The notes under the pieces were generated by a model. The model was not told where the DNA came from and did no database searches. It was given only the letters and a program-made list of their open reading frames with translations. Below are positions 44,892-53,847 of a stretch of 64,000 bases of DNA, in pieces. The stretch's first letter is position 1, and each line of letters opens with the position of its first letter. The position numbers were made by a program, and so were the translations under genes. Source of the DNA: Erwinia aphidicola. GTDB lineage: Bacteria > Pseudomonadota > Gammaproteobacteria > Enterobacterales > Enterobacteriaceae. The stretch is from NCBI RefSeq assembly GCF_024169515.1, contig NZ_JAMKCQ010000001.1:3224001-3288000 (forward strand), written 5' to 3'.

Positions 44892-44930
44892 GTTAATTCT
44901 CCGGATCTAAAACCATTTTTGTTGAAGTGG

Positions 44931-44967
44931 AAAAAACGCAGAGGCAGAAATCCCGTTCTCTGCGTTT
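44931..44967 (-). terminator. Stem-loop with U-run between glnH and glnP
   Basis: On the minus strand AAACGCAGAG, a 14-nt loop, CTCTGCGTTT and then more Ts. It lies 23 bp after the glnH stop, within the operon. It probably ends most transcripts there, so the binding protein is made in excess over the membrane parts. This is a common design for such operons. Confidence 0.7.
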
Positions 44968-44989
44968 AAGCTAAAAGCTGTTTTTATAA

Positions 44990-45736
44990 TTATTTAGGTT
45001 CGCTGCCGAACCATTTTTTGTACAGTGTGTTGTAAGTGCCGTTGTCGCGCAGCGTTTTCAGCGCGCCGTTCACTTTTTCACGCAGGTCGTCGCTGCCTTT
45101 CGGGAACGCGATACCGTACTGCTGTGCTTCAATAGAGTCACCGACGGTTTTGAACTTACCTTTACCAGCGGTATGGATGTAATAGAGGATATTTGGCGTA
45201 TCGTGCAGCACGCCGTCAGCACGGCCAATACCGAGCTCCATATAGGCGTTGTCAATGTTCGGGAACTGACTCAGCTCTTTGGTTTTGATGTGCTCTTTTG
45301 CGTAATCAACCGAACCGGTGCCGCTTTTCACTGCCAGCACTTTGCCTTCCATGTCTTTGATGCTTTTCACTTTGTCGTTATCGGCACGCACCATCAACAG
45401 CAGGCCGCTTTTGTAATAACCGTCGGAGAATTCGATCGCTTTCTTACGTTCGTCAGTAATGGTGATACCGGCCAGCGCAAGGTCAACATTACGGGTTTGC
45501 AGTGCAGGAATAATGCCGCTGAAATCCATTGGCTTCAGGGTGTATTCCATATTCAGCTGCTTCGCGATGGCATCCCACAGGTCGATGTCGAAACCGACAT
45601 ACTTGTCACCCTGTTTGAATTCAAAAGGGACGAAAGCGGTGTCGGTAGCAACGACCAGCTTTTTGTCGGCGGCTGTGGAAGACATAGCAAATGCCAGCGT
45701 CAGCGCGGCAAGTGAAACCTTAAAAATTGACTTCAT
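44990..45736 (-). CDS. glnH: Periplasmic glutamine-binding protein
   Basis: 248 residues from the ATG at 45736, equal to E. coli GlnH; of two adjacent ATGs the second has the better spacing from AAGGA. The signal peptide [20 protein letters not shown] ends before ADKK. The mature part keeps the binding residues around [28 protein letters not shown] and [10 protein letters not shown]. Controlled from a sigma-54/NtrC promoter. Confidence 0.97.
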   Translation of the reverse strand: MKSIFKVSLAALTLAFAMSSTAADKKLVVATDTAFVPFEFKQGDKYVGFDIDLWDAIAKQLNMEYTLKPMDFSGIIPALQTRNVDLALAGITITDERKKAIEFSDGYYKSGLLLMVRADNDKVKSIKDMEGKVLAVKSGTGSVDYAKEHIKTKELSQFPNIDNAYMELGIGRADGVLHDTPNILYYIHTAGKGKFKTVGDSIEAQQYGIAFPKGSDDLREKVNGALKTLRDNGTYNTLYKKWFGSEPK

Positions 45737-45795
45737 CATTTTATCCTTATCGCTTTTCAGGAAAGGTCTTTCCCAATTAAATGCCCGCAGCCCTA

Positions 45796-45811
45796 TGGAA
45801 GAATCGTGCCA
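45796..45811 (-). promoter_or_regulatory. Sigma-54 promoter of glnH
   Basis: On the minus strand TGGCACG-ATTC-TTCC agrees with the sigma-54 consensus TGGCACG-N4-TTGC except one base of the -12 element. It is 60-75 bp upstream of the glnH ATG. E. coli glnH uses the same type of promoter. Confidence 0.75.
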
Positions 45812-45884
45812 GGTTTGCAATGACGATGAAAAACAGCGGGTTAATTGCGATTTTTCTTAAAGCAGCTGATACGATTCAGGCTGT

Positions 45885-45914
45885 TGCACTCTTTTGGTGC
45901 CTTATTTTGGTGCG
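45885..45914. promoter_or_regulatory. NtrC binding sites upstream of glnH
   Basis: TGCACT-CTTTT-GGTGCC (45885-45901) and TGCCTT-ATTTT-GGTGCG (45898-45914) match the NtrC pattern TGCACC-N5-GGTGCA, the first better than the second. They lie 74-118 bp upstream of the sigma-54 element, the usual enhancer distance, so glnHPQ should be induced by nitrogen limitation. Confidence 0.7.
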
Positions 45915-46073
45915 TGATGTTTTTTGTGGTGCAGGGCAGTTTTAACAAATTATCGGATAAAGACAACAGATAATGTCGCACGGTAACAATTTATTGCTAT
46001 GGAGTTCTGATTTTTAACCTGAAAAGGGGGGAGAAGCGCTCAATTTGCCGGGCAGCTGCTGTGAGCGGTGGGT

Positions 46074-46105
46074 AAAAAAAAAGCAGCTGACGCGGCAGCT
46101 GCTTT
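46074..46105 (-). terminator. Intrinsic terminator of dps
   Basis: On the minus strand AAAGCAGCTG, a 6-nt loop, CAGCTGCTTT and a run of eight Ts. It is 50 bp past the dps stop. Confidence 0.88.
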
Positions 46106-46154
46106 GGGGTTCAGGGTTTCCAAAAGCTGCGCCGGACAGGGCGCAGTAACGGAA

Positions 46155-46658
46155 TTATTCGATGTTAGATTCGATAAACCACAGGAACTTATCGAGGTCG
46201 CGAGAGGCCGCGGTGAAGATATCGGCGGTGTCTTCATCCGGCACTTCGCTAATCGCTTTGCGCGTATCGTTAGCAACCACTGCGTAGCGGTCAGCCAGCG
46301 CTTTCAGGTGATCCTGCACGCTGTGAATATTCAGCGGGTAGCTTTTCAGCGGAGTTTTATCCTTCACGATCTGCACTGTGCCCAGCGCCACGCCACCTAA
46401 CTGCACCACACGTTCTGCAATGGTATCCTGGTGCTCGGTAATTGCGGTGCGGAATCCATCCAGCATCTCATGCACGCCGATAAAGTTCGCGCCACGCATG
46501 TTCCAGTGCGCCTGCTTGGTGATCAGCGACAGATCGATAAACTCGGTAACCAGACGATTAAGCACCTCGATAGTGGCTTTTTTCTCGTCTTCAGCCACGT
46601 CGTTACGGGTGTAAATCAGATCGGAAGATTTTGCTTTGACCAGTTTAGCGGTACTCAT
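46155..46658 (-). CDS. dps: DNA-protecting ferritin-like protein Dps
   Basis: 167 residues, the E. coli length. Forms a dodecamer that stores iron using peroxide and coats DNA in stationary phase. The ferroxidase residues His51, His63, Asp78 and Glu82 are all in place ([24 protein letters not shown]). A lysine-bearing N-terminus (KLVKAKSS) supports DNA binding. GAGGAT precedes the ATG. Likely sigma-S-driven; see the -10 upstream. Confidence 0.97.
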   Translation of the reverse strand: MSTAKLVKAKSSDLIYTRNDVAEDEKKATIEVLNRLVTEFIDLSLITKQAHWNMRGANFIGVHEMLDGFRTAITEHQDTIAERVVQLGGVALGTVQIVKDKTPLKSYPLNIHSVQDHLKALADRYAVVANDTRKAISEVPDEDTADIFTAASRDLDKFLWFIESNIE

Positions 46659-46702
46659 ATTAATATCCTCTTAATAGCCAGGTTGTCCTAAATACGGGAT
46701 TA

Positions 46703-46709
46703 AGTATAG
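46703..46709 (-). promoter_or_regulatory. Candidate -10 element of the dps promoter
   Basis: CTATACT on the minus strand, preceded by GTG and 45 bp before the dps ATG, fits the extended sigma-S -10 (CTATACT). No clear -35 is needed for sigma-S. Confidence 0.45.
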
Positions 46710-47020
46710 CACCGCTTTTAAGGCCTGCTCGGAAGTTAGCGCCTATTGATGGGATAGCAGCACGCTGTTGACTAAATAAACGTAAACAGGTCCTTTTTTA
46801 AATAAGGATAAGAATGATTTTCATTGTTATTCTGGTTTTATCTTGCTGTTTTATAATGATTTTAATTTAATTTGCGTTATTGGGGTTATTTTTTAATTGA
46901 AAGGATAACAAAATATGTCAGAGAGGAGTAATTAACCTTTTATTCACCTGAGGGTATTTTGTTATTAACTAATAAGATAATTCTCACCCGACAGCGATTA
47001 TACCAGCAGGTGAGAACCGT
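46710..47020. other. AT-rich dps-rhtA intergenic region with a Fur-box-like sequence
   Basis: The sequence from about 46780 to 47000 is far more AT-rich than the rest of the window. At 46807-46825, GATAAGAATGATTTTCATT matches 12 of 19 bases of the Fur consensus. The only nearby frame on the plus strand is a six-codon one after 46914, so no target gene is evident. Imperfect CTCACC/GGTGAG arms near 46983-47013 could be the rhtA 3' structure. Confidence 0.35.
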
Positions 47021-47917
47021 TTATTCTCTTAGCTCACTGACCGGGTCGATTTTTTGCTTCGACGGGCGCATGGTCAGGGTAGAGCCCGCCGAGGCGGCAA
47101 TGATAGCCAGCAGCGCCAGCCACTGTACCAGGCTCAGAACCTCACCCAAAAACAGCATGCCCGAAATGGCCGCCATCGCCGGTTCCAGGCTCATTAACGT
47201 CCCGAACGTTTTAGCCGGCAGGCGCGTCAGGGCCACCATTTCCAGCGAGTAGGGCAGGGCGCTGGAGAGCACGGCTATCGCCAGGCCAATCGGAATTAAA
47301 GAGAGCGTCCAGACCCCGGGGTTGGCATAAATCAGCCCGAGCGGAACAAACACCAGTGAACCAATCAGCGACCCCGCCGCGACGGTGGCTGGTCCGTGCT
47401 GACTGCCCGCCCGCTGCCCGGCAAGGATATACAGCGCCCACAGTGCGCCCGCGGTGAGGGCCAGCAACGCCCCTTGTGGATCAACACTTCCGATGTCGTG
47501 GCCGATTGGCAGTAAGAAGTAAAGGCCGACCACCGCCAGCGCCACCCAGATAAAATCCAGCGGTCGGCGCGAACCCATCAGCGCCAGCACCAGCGGACCG
47601 GTGAACTCCAGCGCCACGGCAATGCCGAGGGGAACGGTGCGGATCGCCAGATAAAAGCTATAATTCATCCCGCCGAGCGCCAGACCATAGATTGCCAGCG
47701 GTACCAGCTGGCTGCGGCTGAATCGCAGGCGCCAGGGTTTGAAAATCAGGCACAGTATCAGGGTGCCCAGCCCAAGTCGCAGCGCAGTGATACCCGGCGC
47801 GCCCACGGTCGGAAACAGGGTTTTCGCCAGCGCGGCGCCTCCCTGAATCGAAGTCATTGCAATGATGAGTACCAGAACCGGTAACCAGACAGCGTGCTTT
47901 GCATGAGTTAAGGACAT
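47021..47917 (-). CDS. rhtA: Threonine/homoserine exporter RhtA
   Basis: 298 residues with ten hydrophobic segments and two EamA repeats: LIIAMTSIQGGAALAKTLF, ALRLGLGTLILC, then ALWALYILAGQRAG and LEPAMAAISGMLFLGE. Exports threonine, homoserine and some analogues. Located between dps and ompX, as in E. coli. Confidence 0.93.
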   Translation of the reverse strand: MSLTHAKHAVWLPVLVLIIAMTSIQGGAALAKTLFPTVGAPGITALRLGLGTLILCLIFKPWRLRFSRSQLVPLAIYGLALGGMNYSFYLAIRTVPLGIAVALEFTGPLVLALMGSRRPLDFIWVALAVVGLYFLLPIGHDIGSVDPQGALLALTAGALWALYILAGQRAGSQHGPATVAAGSLIGSLVFVPLGLIYANPGVWTLSLIPIGLAIAVLSSALPYSLEMVALTRLPAKTFGTLMSLEPAMAAISGMLFLGEVLSLVQWLALLAIIAASAGSTLTMRPSKQKIDPVSELRE

Positions 47918-48280
47918 CCTGTATTCCAGCCTTTGTTGATCCGTGACATGAAAATGACGGCCTCAGTGTACTGTAAGGCGAAAAAAAACGCTGTGAGCGG
48001 GCAAAAAAATTGTCAGGAAAGGGTGAAAATAGGGCCATTCTGGTAAAGAAATGTCAAAATCAATTAGGAATTATCTCAATGAACCTTTTTTTACAGTGAT
48101 AATTGCCCGGCAGGATTTGGTGATAATCATAAGTAAAAAGAATGACATACATTGCATCATTAACTTTCTGTTACACCAAACTTTTCATTAGACAATGAAA
48201 TCAGGGCAGAGTTTCTTGCTGTTTTTTGTTATATTTTCAGCGTTGTCAGGAGAGAAGTACTTTCACATTTGAGGTGGTTT
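47918..48280. other. rhtA-ompX intergenic region
   Basis: A 363-bp region between divergent genes, AT-rich toward ompX (TTGTTATATTTTCAGC near 48226). It must contain both promoters and the ompX leader. I see no small gene and no operator that I can name. Confidence 0.5.
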
Positions 48281-48790
48281 ATGAAAAAAATTGCATGTCT
48301 TTCAGCACTGGCTTGCGTTCTGGCAGTATCTGCTGGTTCAGCAATGGCAAAAAGCACCGTTTCTGCTGGTTATGCGCAGAGCGACTATCAGGGCGTTGCT
48401 AACAAAGCTAACGGCTTCAACCTGAAGTACCGCTACGAAAACGGCAGCGATGCTCTGGGCTACATCGGCTCTTTCACTTACACAGAGAAAGATCGTACTG
48501 ACGCAGGCGACTACATCAAGGGCCAGTACTACGGCATCACTGGTGGTCCAGCTTACCGTCTGAACGACTGGGCAAGCATCTACGGCGTTGTAGGTATCGG
48601 CTACGGTAAATACCAGTACAACGAACCAAACCGTGAAAAATCTGATTCAAGCGACGTAGGTTTCTCCTACGGTGCTGGCCTGCAGTTCAACCCAATCCAG
48701 GACATCGCTCTGGACGTGGGCTACGAGCAGAGCCGTATCCGCAGCGTTGACGTTGGCACCTGGACTGCTGGCGTAGGTTACAGCTTCTAA
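48281..48790 (+). CDS. ompX: Outer-membrane protein OmpX
   Basis: 169 residues from the ATG at 48281 (GAGGTGG upstream; a TTG 12 nt earlier is unlikely). The signal peptide runs to AMA at residue 23. Eight amphipathic strands follow, with the family's GFNLKYRYE, IGSFTYTEK, YGITGGPAYRLNDWASIYG and closing GVGYSF with terminal Phe for barrel insertion. Codon use is strongly biased, as in highly expressed genes. Confidence 0.97.
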   Translation: MKKIACLSALACVLAVSAGSAMAKSTVSAGYAQSDYQGVANKANGFNLKYRYENGSDALGYIGSFTYTEKDRTDAGDYIKGQYYGITGGPAYRLNDWASIYGVVGIGYGKYQYNEPNREKSDSSDVGFSYGAGLQFNPIQDIALDVGYEQSRIRSVDVGTWTAGVGYSF

Positions 48791-48830
48791 GTTGTCACCG
48801 CCAGAACCGTTTACCGGTTCAGCGCTGAAG

Positions 48831-48859
48831 AATCCGCCCCAAGGGGCGGATTTTTTTTT
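48831..48859 (+). terminator. Intrinsic terminator of ompX
   Basis: ATCCGCCCC-AA-GGGGCGGAT followed by nine Ts. The opgE stop codon lies directly beyond, and the A-run on the other side could make it work for opgE too. Confidence 0.9.
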
Positions 48860-50440
48860 CTATTTTCCGAACGGATCCTGCTGAAGCTGGCTGAACGGCA
48901 GGCGCTGAAGCTTGAAGTTGGTCACTTCAATCGGCGGCGCTTTATCAGCGGAAACAAACCGATAGCCCGGCGCAATTTCCCGCGCCTGGATGCCGCTCCA
49001 CTGGGAGAACAGCAGCAGGAAATCATTTGCCGAACGTGCAGCAGGGATCAGCTGGTGTCGGCTGTCGTCGCTGGAAGTGATAAACAGCGGTACCTCAAAA
49101 TTCTGGCGATACTTATCGTCATGAGTCAGATACTCATTGCGCGTCCCTTTCTCCTTCAGTGCCAGCCCGTGATCGGAAAAATAGATCAGGGAGAAGCTCA
49201 GGCCGCTGCTGTGCAGCTGTTGCCACAGCTGCTGCAGAAAACCGTCGGTCTGGGTGATGCTGTAGAGATAACAGGAGGTTTCCAGCGAGTGCAGGCGTTC
49301 TACGTAACGGCCGCGCGTGCGGTCGCAGGCTTTCGGATGCGAGCCAACCAGGTGATAAACCAGCAGGCGCGGGCGATCCACCGGGCGGGCAAGCGCCTCA
49401 GGGGTGTACTTCAGCAGGTCCTCATCGCGCGTGGCTTTATCCGCTTCGAAATCCCCATCTTTCAAAAAGTGCACCGTTTTTGCCCGGCGGGCAATGCTGG
49501 CAATCGGGGTATCGAACTGGCCAATTTGCCCCTGGTTGGAGAGCCACCAGGTATCGAATCCGGCGCGGTTAGCCAGCGTAATAATATTGTTCTGATATTC
49601 CGGCTTACCGCCCACGACCTGAGTCAACGTCAGGCCGAGAGACTTTTGCGTGGATGAGGCCGCAGCGCTGTAGTGGGTGAAAAACTGCCCGTTGAGCTGG
49701 CTGGCGAACGGCGTGTTGTCCCAGCGGCCACCGAACGCGCCCAGCGCATCGCGGCGGGCGCTTTCACCGATCACCACCACGTAGATCTGCTGGTGCGGCT
49801 TTACCGCGGTCACGTGCCAGTCATCTTTCAGCGTTGCCAGCTGGTTCATGCGGTCGATCTCTTTGTCGACCGACAACTTGCTCTCCACGGTGTCTTTAAC
49901 GAAGCGCGCCAGCGGAATACCGGTGTCTTTCAGGTTGAACACGCCGCCGGTCATCTGGTTGAGCAGCGGCTGGGTCAGCCATGCCACCACGACAAATGCC
50001 AGGCAGGCGCTCTCCTTATGGCTCCAGCCTTGCGCTGGCATCGGTTTACGCCATAGCGCGACGAGACCCAGCGCCAGAATAGCCAGCCCAATCAGATAGT
50101 CGTGCAGCGGGAAGATGGCCAGGATCTCACTGGTTTCTTCAGCGTTAGTGGCGTGCAGTGACAGTAGGGTATTGAAGTTCGGCGGGCCATAAACCTGGCC
50201 AAATGGGTAGTAAAATCCGGCAAGCAGCGCAGCGATAGCAATCAGGCACTTCTGCGCTCTGGGCGCAACTGCTGCCAGCAGCATCAGCAGCGCGCAAAAT
50301 GCCAGGCTGTAAAGGCCGCTAAGCGGGTAGCCAAAAGACAGATTGATCAGGACGGACAACAGCAGATACAGCCCAATATACGGGCTAAGCCACGCACGGT
50401 AACGCACCGCCGTCGCAGTTTTAATTAAGGTCAGGTTCAT
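48860..50440 (-). CDS. opgE: Phosphoethanolamine transferase OpgE
   Basis: 526 residues: five N-terminal membrane helices followed by a periplasmic alkaline-phosphatase-fold domain. Motifs: VVIGESARRDALGAFGGRWD (metal-binding Glu), AAASSTQKSLGLT (nucleophile region), and LIYFSDHGLALKEKGTRNEY (metal ligands Asp-His). In E. coli OpgE adds phosphoethanolamine to osmoregulated periplasmic glucans. Neighbours ompX and mntR are conserved. Confidence 0.93.
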   Translation of the reverse strand: MNLTLIKTATAVRYRAWLSPYIGLYLLLSVLINLSFGYPLSGLYSLAFCALLMLLAAVAPRAQKCLIAIAALLAGFYYPFGQVYGPPNFNTLLSLHATNAEETSEILAIFPLHDYLIGLAILALGLVALWRKPMPAQGWSHKESACLAFVVVAWLTQPLLNQMTGGVFNLKDTGIPLARFVKDTVESKLSVDKEIDRMNQLATLKDDWHVTAVKPHQQIYVVVIGESARRDALGAFGGRWDNTPFASQLNGQFFTHYSAAASSTQKSLGLTLTQVVGGKPEYQNNIITLANRAGFDTWWLSNQGQIGQFDTPIASIARRAKTVHFLKDGDFEADKATRDEDLLKYTPEALARPVDRPRLLVYHLVGSHPKACDRTRGRYVERLHSLETSCYLYSITQTDGFLQQLWQQLHSSGLSFSLIYFSDHGLALKEKGTRNEYLTHDDKYRQNFEVPLFITSSDDSRHQLIPAARSANDFLLLFSQWSGIQAREIAPGYRFVSADKAPPIEVTNFKLQRLPFSQLQQDPFGK

Positions 50441-50673
50441 TATGGGTTCTTATCAGGTCATTCCAAAGCGGCCGCTTCGATGCACACCGAAGCCACTGAC
50501 TGCCGATACAGCTCGTAAGACATCAGAAGATAAGGAGGAGGGGGGGGCCCGACTGCCTGCACTCTTTACGAAAGGCTGGCAAGATAATCGCTGTTTTGAA
50601 TAAAGGCAACCAGCAATATCAATACGTTCTGTGAAGCAGCAAACAAAATAGTGAAGGGCAGCGTCTGCGGGTT

Positions 50674-50781
50674 TTAAGAAGCCTGGGGACCAGGCTTCGG
50701 ATGCGTCAACATTTCCAGCAGCATTAAGCGCAGCGTAAACGGCGAGCGGCTAAATAATTTCAGGATTAGGGGTAATTTCAT
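50674..50781 (-). CDS. mntS: Small manganese-response protein MntS (35 aa)
   Basis: A 35-codon frame too short for ordinary gene finding. The peptide begins MKLPLILKL, then FSRSPFTLRLMLLEML, which corresponds to E. coli MntS (FSHSPFKVRLMLLSML as remembered); the C-terminus differs (HPKPGPQAS). GGAGGG stands 7 nt before the ATG. It lies between opgE and mntR, as in E. coli, behind a MntR-type operator. MntS raises free manganese, apparently by inhibiting the exporter MntP. Confidence 0.88.
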   Translation of the reverse strand: MKLPLILKLFSRSPFTLRLMLLEMLTHPKPGPQAS

Positions 50782-50825
50782 CTGATGGCCCTCCGGTCAG
50801 TCAGGATATGAGTGAATTATCTACA

Positions 50826-50845
50826 GGTATAGCACAGGCTATAAC
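50826..50845. promoter_or_regulatory. MntR box upstream of mntS
   Basis: TATAGC-ACAG-GCTATA (50828-50843) has the inner arrangement TAGC-N4-GCTA of the MntR site as I recall it from E. coli mntH (ATAGC-AAAG-GCTAT). It is 45 bp upstream of the mntS start, consistent with repression by manganese-loaded MntR. Confidence 0.75.
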
Positions 50846-50963
50846 TCTTAACCAGTGCTATTACGCTAAATTTTGTGCTTCTCAGTGGTTCGTTTACAAT
50901 GTGCCACCAATGACCGCTGCGGCAGGGTTATAGTCGTAGTGGATAAGAACAAGAGGAAGCTGA

Positions 50964-51416
50964 ATGAGTCGTCGCGCAAAAGTTGCAGTGCCCGCGCCAC
51001 TGAAAGATATCGAAGAGCATGTCGAAGGCTTCCGCCAGGTACGTGAAGCACATCGTCGTGAGCTGATCGATGACTATGTTGAACTCATCTCAGATTTGAT
51101 TCGGGAGTTTGGCGAAGCTCGCCAGGTCGATATGGCCGCCCGCCTGGGCGTGTCACAGCCCACCGTGGCAAAAATGCTTAAGCGCCTTGCTACCGTAGGC
51201 CTGGTAGAACAGGTGCCTTATCGCGGCGTCTTTTTGACGCCGGAAGGTGAAACGCTGGCTGAAGAGAGCCGCGAACGCCATCATATCGTCGAATCTTTCC
51301 TGCTGGCCTTAGGCATCAGCCCGGATACGGCGCGCCGCGATGCGGAAGGTATCGAACATCACGTCAGCGATGAGACGCTGGCAATATTCCAAAAATTCAG
51401 CGAAAGCCGTCAATAA
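50964..51416 (+). CDS. mntR: Manganese-responsive regulator MntR
   Basis: 150 residues of the DtxR family. The winged helix ([20 protein letters not shown]) and metal/dimer region ([49 protein letters not shown]) match E. coli MntR. Represses mntH and mntS and activates mntP with Mn2+. It is divergent from mntS and followed by ybiR, 16 bp later. Confidence 0.95.
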   Translation: MSRRAKVAVPAPLKDIEEHVEGFRQVREAHRRELIDDYVELISDLIREFGEARQVDMAARLGVSQPTVAKMLKRLATVGLVEQVPYRGVFLTPEGETLAEESRERHHIVESFLLALGISPDTARRDAEGIEHHVSDETLAIFQKFSESRQ

Positions 51417-51432
51417 CGCCAGGTGCGCCAGC

Positions 51433-52548
51433 ATGACCTCACTGCTCAGACCTTTTTTGCACGATCGATTTCTGCATTTGTTAGTGGTTCTGGGCCTGCT
51501 GCTGGCCTGCTTCGTTCCTTTTAAACTGGCCGAACTGCCGCGTGCCGTTGACTGGCCTACCATGGTGACCCTGTGCGGCCTGCTGATGCTGACCAAAGGC
51601 ATCGAAGCCAGCGGCTATTTCGATGTGCTGGGGCGCCGACTGGTGCAGGGCTTTCACCATCAGCGCCAGCTGGCGCTGTTTCTGGTTGCTGCCGCCGCGC
51701 TGCTGTCCACCTTTCTGACCAATGACGTGGCACTGTTTATCCTGGTGCCGCTGACCTTATCGCTGCGCAAATACTCCGCACTGCCGATTGCCCGGCTGAT
51801 CATCTTTGAAGCGCTGGCGGTCAACGCCGGTTCGCTGCTGACGCCGATCGGTAACCCGCAAAACATCCTGTTATGGCGCCACGGCGAGCTGGGATTCGCC
51901 GGTTTTATCTGGCAGATGCTGCCGCTGGCAGCGTGGCTGGTGCTGAGCCTGCTGCTGCTGACCGCTATCTGTTTCCCGCCAAAGAGAATCGAGCGCCATG
52001 CCGGGCAGGAAGACGCTTCCTGGCAACGCCGGCTGCTGGTGGCAAGCGCGCTGCTCTATGTGCTGTTTATCGTGGCACTGGAGCTGGATGTGGCTGCCTG
52101 GGGACTGCTGCTGGTGTTTGTCAGCTTCCTGCTGCTGTCGCGCCGCATCCTGCTCAGCATCGACTGGAGCCTGCTGGTGGTGTTTATCGCCATGTTTATT
52201 GACGTGTTCCTGCTCACCCGCCTGCCGGTGCTGCAGAGCGCATTAGCCTCCGTGGGGCAGCTCTCCCACGGCGGGCAATATCTGCTGGCCGCCGGGCTGT
52301 CGCAGGTTATCAGCAACGTACCGGCCACCATCTTGCTGCTTAGCAGTCTGCCGCCTTCTCTGCTGCTGGCCTGGGCGGTCAATATCGGTGGCTTCGGGCT
52401 GCTGCCGGGTTCGCTGGCGAATCTGATTGCGCTGCGTATGGCGAAAGATCGCACTATCTGGTGGCACTTCCACCTCTACTCTCTGCCGATGCTGGCCTGG
52501 GCGCTGGCGAGTGGATGGATTCTGCTTATGGTAATTCGTGCGGCCTGA
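51433..52548 (+). CDS. ybiR: Putative anion permease YbiR
   Basis: 371 residues from the ATG at 51433, close to E. coli YbiR. About ten membrane helices of the CitM/ArsB ion transporter superfamily, including the conserved LSTFLTNDVALFILVPL and LTPIGNPQNILLW segments. The substrate is unknown. The spacing suggests transcription with mntR; a terminator follows. Confidence 0.9.
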   Translation: MTSLLRPFLHDRFLHLLVVLGLLLACFVPFKLAELPRAVDWPTMVTLCGLLMLTKGIEASGYFDVLGRRLVQGFHHQRQLALFLVAAAALLSTFLTNDVALFILVPLTLSLRKYSALPIARLIIFEALAVNAGSLLTPIGNPQNILLWRHGELGFAGFIWQMLPLAAWLVLSLLLLTAICFPPKRIERHAGQEDASWQRRLLVASALLYVLFIVALELDVAAWGLLLVFVSFLLLSRRILLSIDWSLLVVFIAMFIDVFLLTRLPVLQSALASVGQLSHGGQYLLAAGLSQVISNVPATILLLSSLPPSLLLAWAVNIGGFGLLPGSLANLIALRMAKDRTIWWHFHLYSLPMLAWALASGWILLMVIRAA

Positions 52549-52597
52549 CCTCAGGCAAATCTGTATTCGTCAAGAAAGCCTGGCATTTGTCAATTTA

Positions 52598-52620
52598 GCC
52601 TCTATCGTTATAGAGGCTTT
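52598..52620 (+). terminator. Terminator after ybiR
   Basis: GCCTCTAT-CGTT-ATAGAGGC then TTT. A compact perfect 8-bp stem 49 bp after the ybiR stop, with a short T run. Confidence 0.65.
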
Positions 52621-52728
52621 GCTCCGTAATTGTGCCCCAGTCCTTCGGACCACGATCCACTGCGGGACACAGCCTTGCGTAGATAATTGCGGCTACGGTT
52701 TCGTACCGCCTTTTGATTGATGGATATT

Positions 52729-53847
52729 ATGGCTAATCAGACACCTTCCGTTCCCGATGATGAAAACCAGCAGCAAAATGACCACCCGCAGGACGATGAG
52801 ACACCGCGCAAAAGCCCCGGCAAGAAGCCACTGATTATTCTGGCGGTGGTCGTGGTGGTGATGGTTATCGTCGCGCTGTTCTTCTGGCTCACCACCCGCA
52901 ATATCGAAACCACTGACGATGCCTTCACCGAGGCGGACGCAGTGACCATTGCCCCGAAAGCATCGGGCTATGTCACCGAGCTGAAGGTGAAGGATAACCA
53001 GCGGGTGAAGAAGGGCGATCTGCTGGTGGTGATAGACCCGCGTGACGCCACTGCCCAGCGCGAACAGGCGCAGGCGCAGCTCGGTCTGGCACAGGCGCAG
53101 CTGCATCAGGCGCAGGCGCAGTTAGCGCTGGCCCGCGTGCAGTATCCGGCGCAGAAAGACCAGGCGCTGGCACAGCAGGCGCGTGCGCAGGCTAACTATA
53201 ATAACGCCCAGGAAGACTATAAACGTCAGCGCGGCGTTGACCCGCGTGCCACCTCGCAGCGCAATATCGATGCCGCCAGCGCGCAGCTGCGCAGCGCCCG
53301 TGCCGAGCTGACGAACGCCCAGGCCCAGGTGGAAGTGGCCTCGCAGGTGGCATTGCAGATCCGCCAGCAGGAAACCAACGTCGAAGCGCGTCAGAGCCAG
53401 GTAGAACAGGCGCAGGCGCAGCTGAATACCGCCAATCTCAACCTCTCTTACACCGAAGTGCGCGCGCCGTATGATGGCTTCGTCACTAAGCGTAACGTGC
53501 AGGTCGGCACGCTGGTGCAGGCCGGTTCTTCGCTATTCTCGCTGGTCTCTGCCGATACCTGGATTGTGGCAAACTTCAAAGAGTCGCAGCTGGCACGCAT
53601 GAAGCCGGGTGATAAAGTGGAGATCGGCATCGACGCCTGGCCGGACATGAAAGTGGAAGGGCACGTCGACAGCGTACAGATGGGCTCCGGCTCACGCTTC
53701 TCGGCCTTCCCGTCTGAAAATGCCACCGGCAACTACGTGAAAATCGTGCAGCGCGTGCCGGTGAAAATTGTGATTGATAAGGGACTGGATGCCAGTCATC
53801 CGCTGCCGATTGGCCTGTCGGTTGAACCGAAGGTGACGGTGGAATGA
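52729..53847 (+). CDS. HlyD/EmrA-type membrane-fusion protein of a drug exporter
   Basis: About 372 residues: a short cytoplasmic start rich in Asp/Gln/Pro, one membrane helix at ~30-52, then the EmrA-like periplasmic part. That part has lipoyl half-motifs (ADAVTIAPKASGYVTELKVK, APYDGFVTKRNVQVGTLVQA) around a long coiled coil full of QAQAQL repeats. An alternative ATG at 52720 is in frame and neither has a strong ribosome site. Its stop overlaps the next start. Confidence 0.88.
   Translation: MANQTPSVPDDENQQQNDHPQDDETPRKSPGKKPLIILAVVVVVMVIVALFFWLTTRNIETTDDAFTEADAVTIAPKASGYVTELKVKDNQRVKKGDLLVVIDPRDATAQREQAQAQLGLAQAQLHQAQAQLALARVQYPAQKDQALAQQARAQANYNNAQEDYKRQRGVDPRATSQRNIDAASAQLRSARAELTNAQAQVEVASQVALQIRQQETNVEARQSQVEQAQAQLNTANLNLSYTEVRAPYDGFVTKRNVQVGTLVQAGSSLFSLVSADTWIVANFKESQLARMKPGDKVEIGIDAWPDMKVEGHVDSVQMGSGSRFSAFPSENATGNYVKIVQRVPVKIVIDKGLDASHPLPIGLSVEPKVTVE

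Larger units (their letters stand above)
45737..46154. other. glnH-dps intergenic region
   Basis: A 418-bp region without a gene. From left to right it holds the glnH leader and sigma-54 promoter (45796-45811), NtrC-type sites (45885-45914), a GGTGCA half-site ending at 45933, an AT-rich stretch with nothing recognisable (about 45940-46070), and the dps terminator (46074-46105). Confidence 0.7.
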
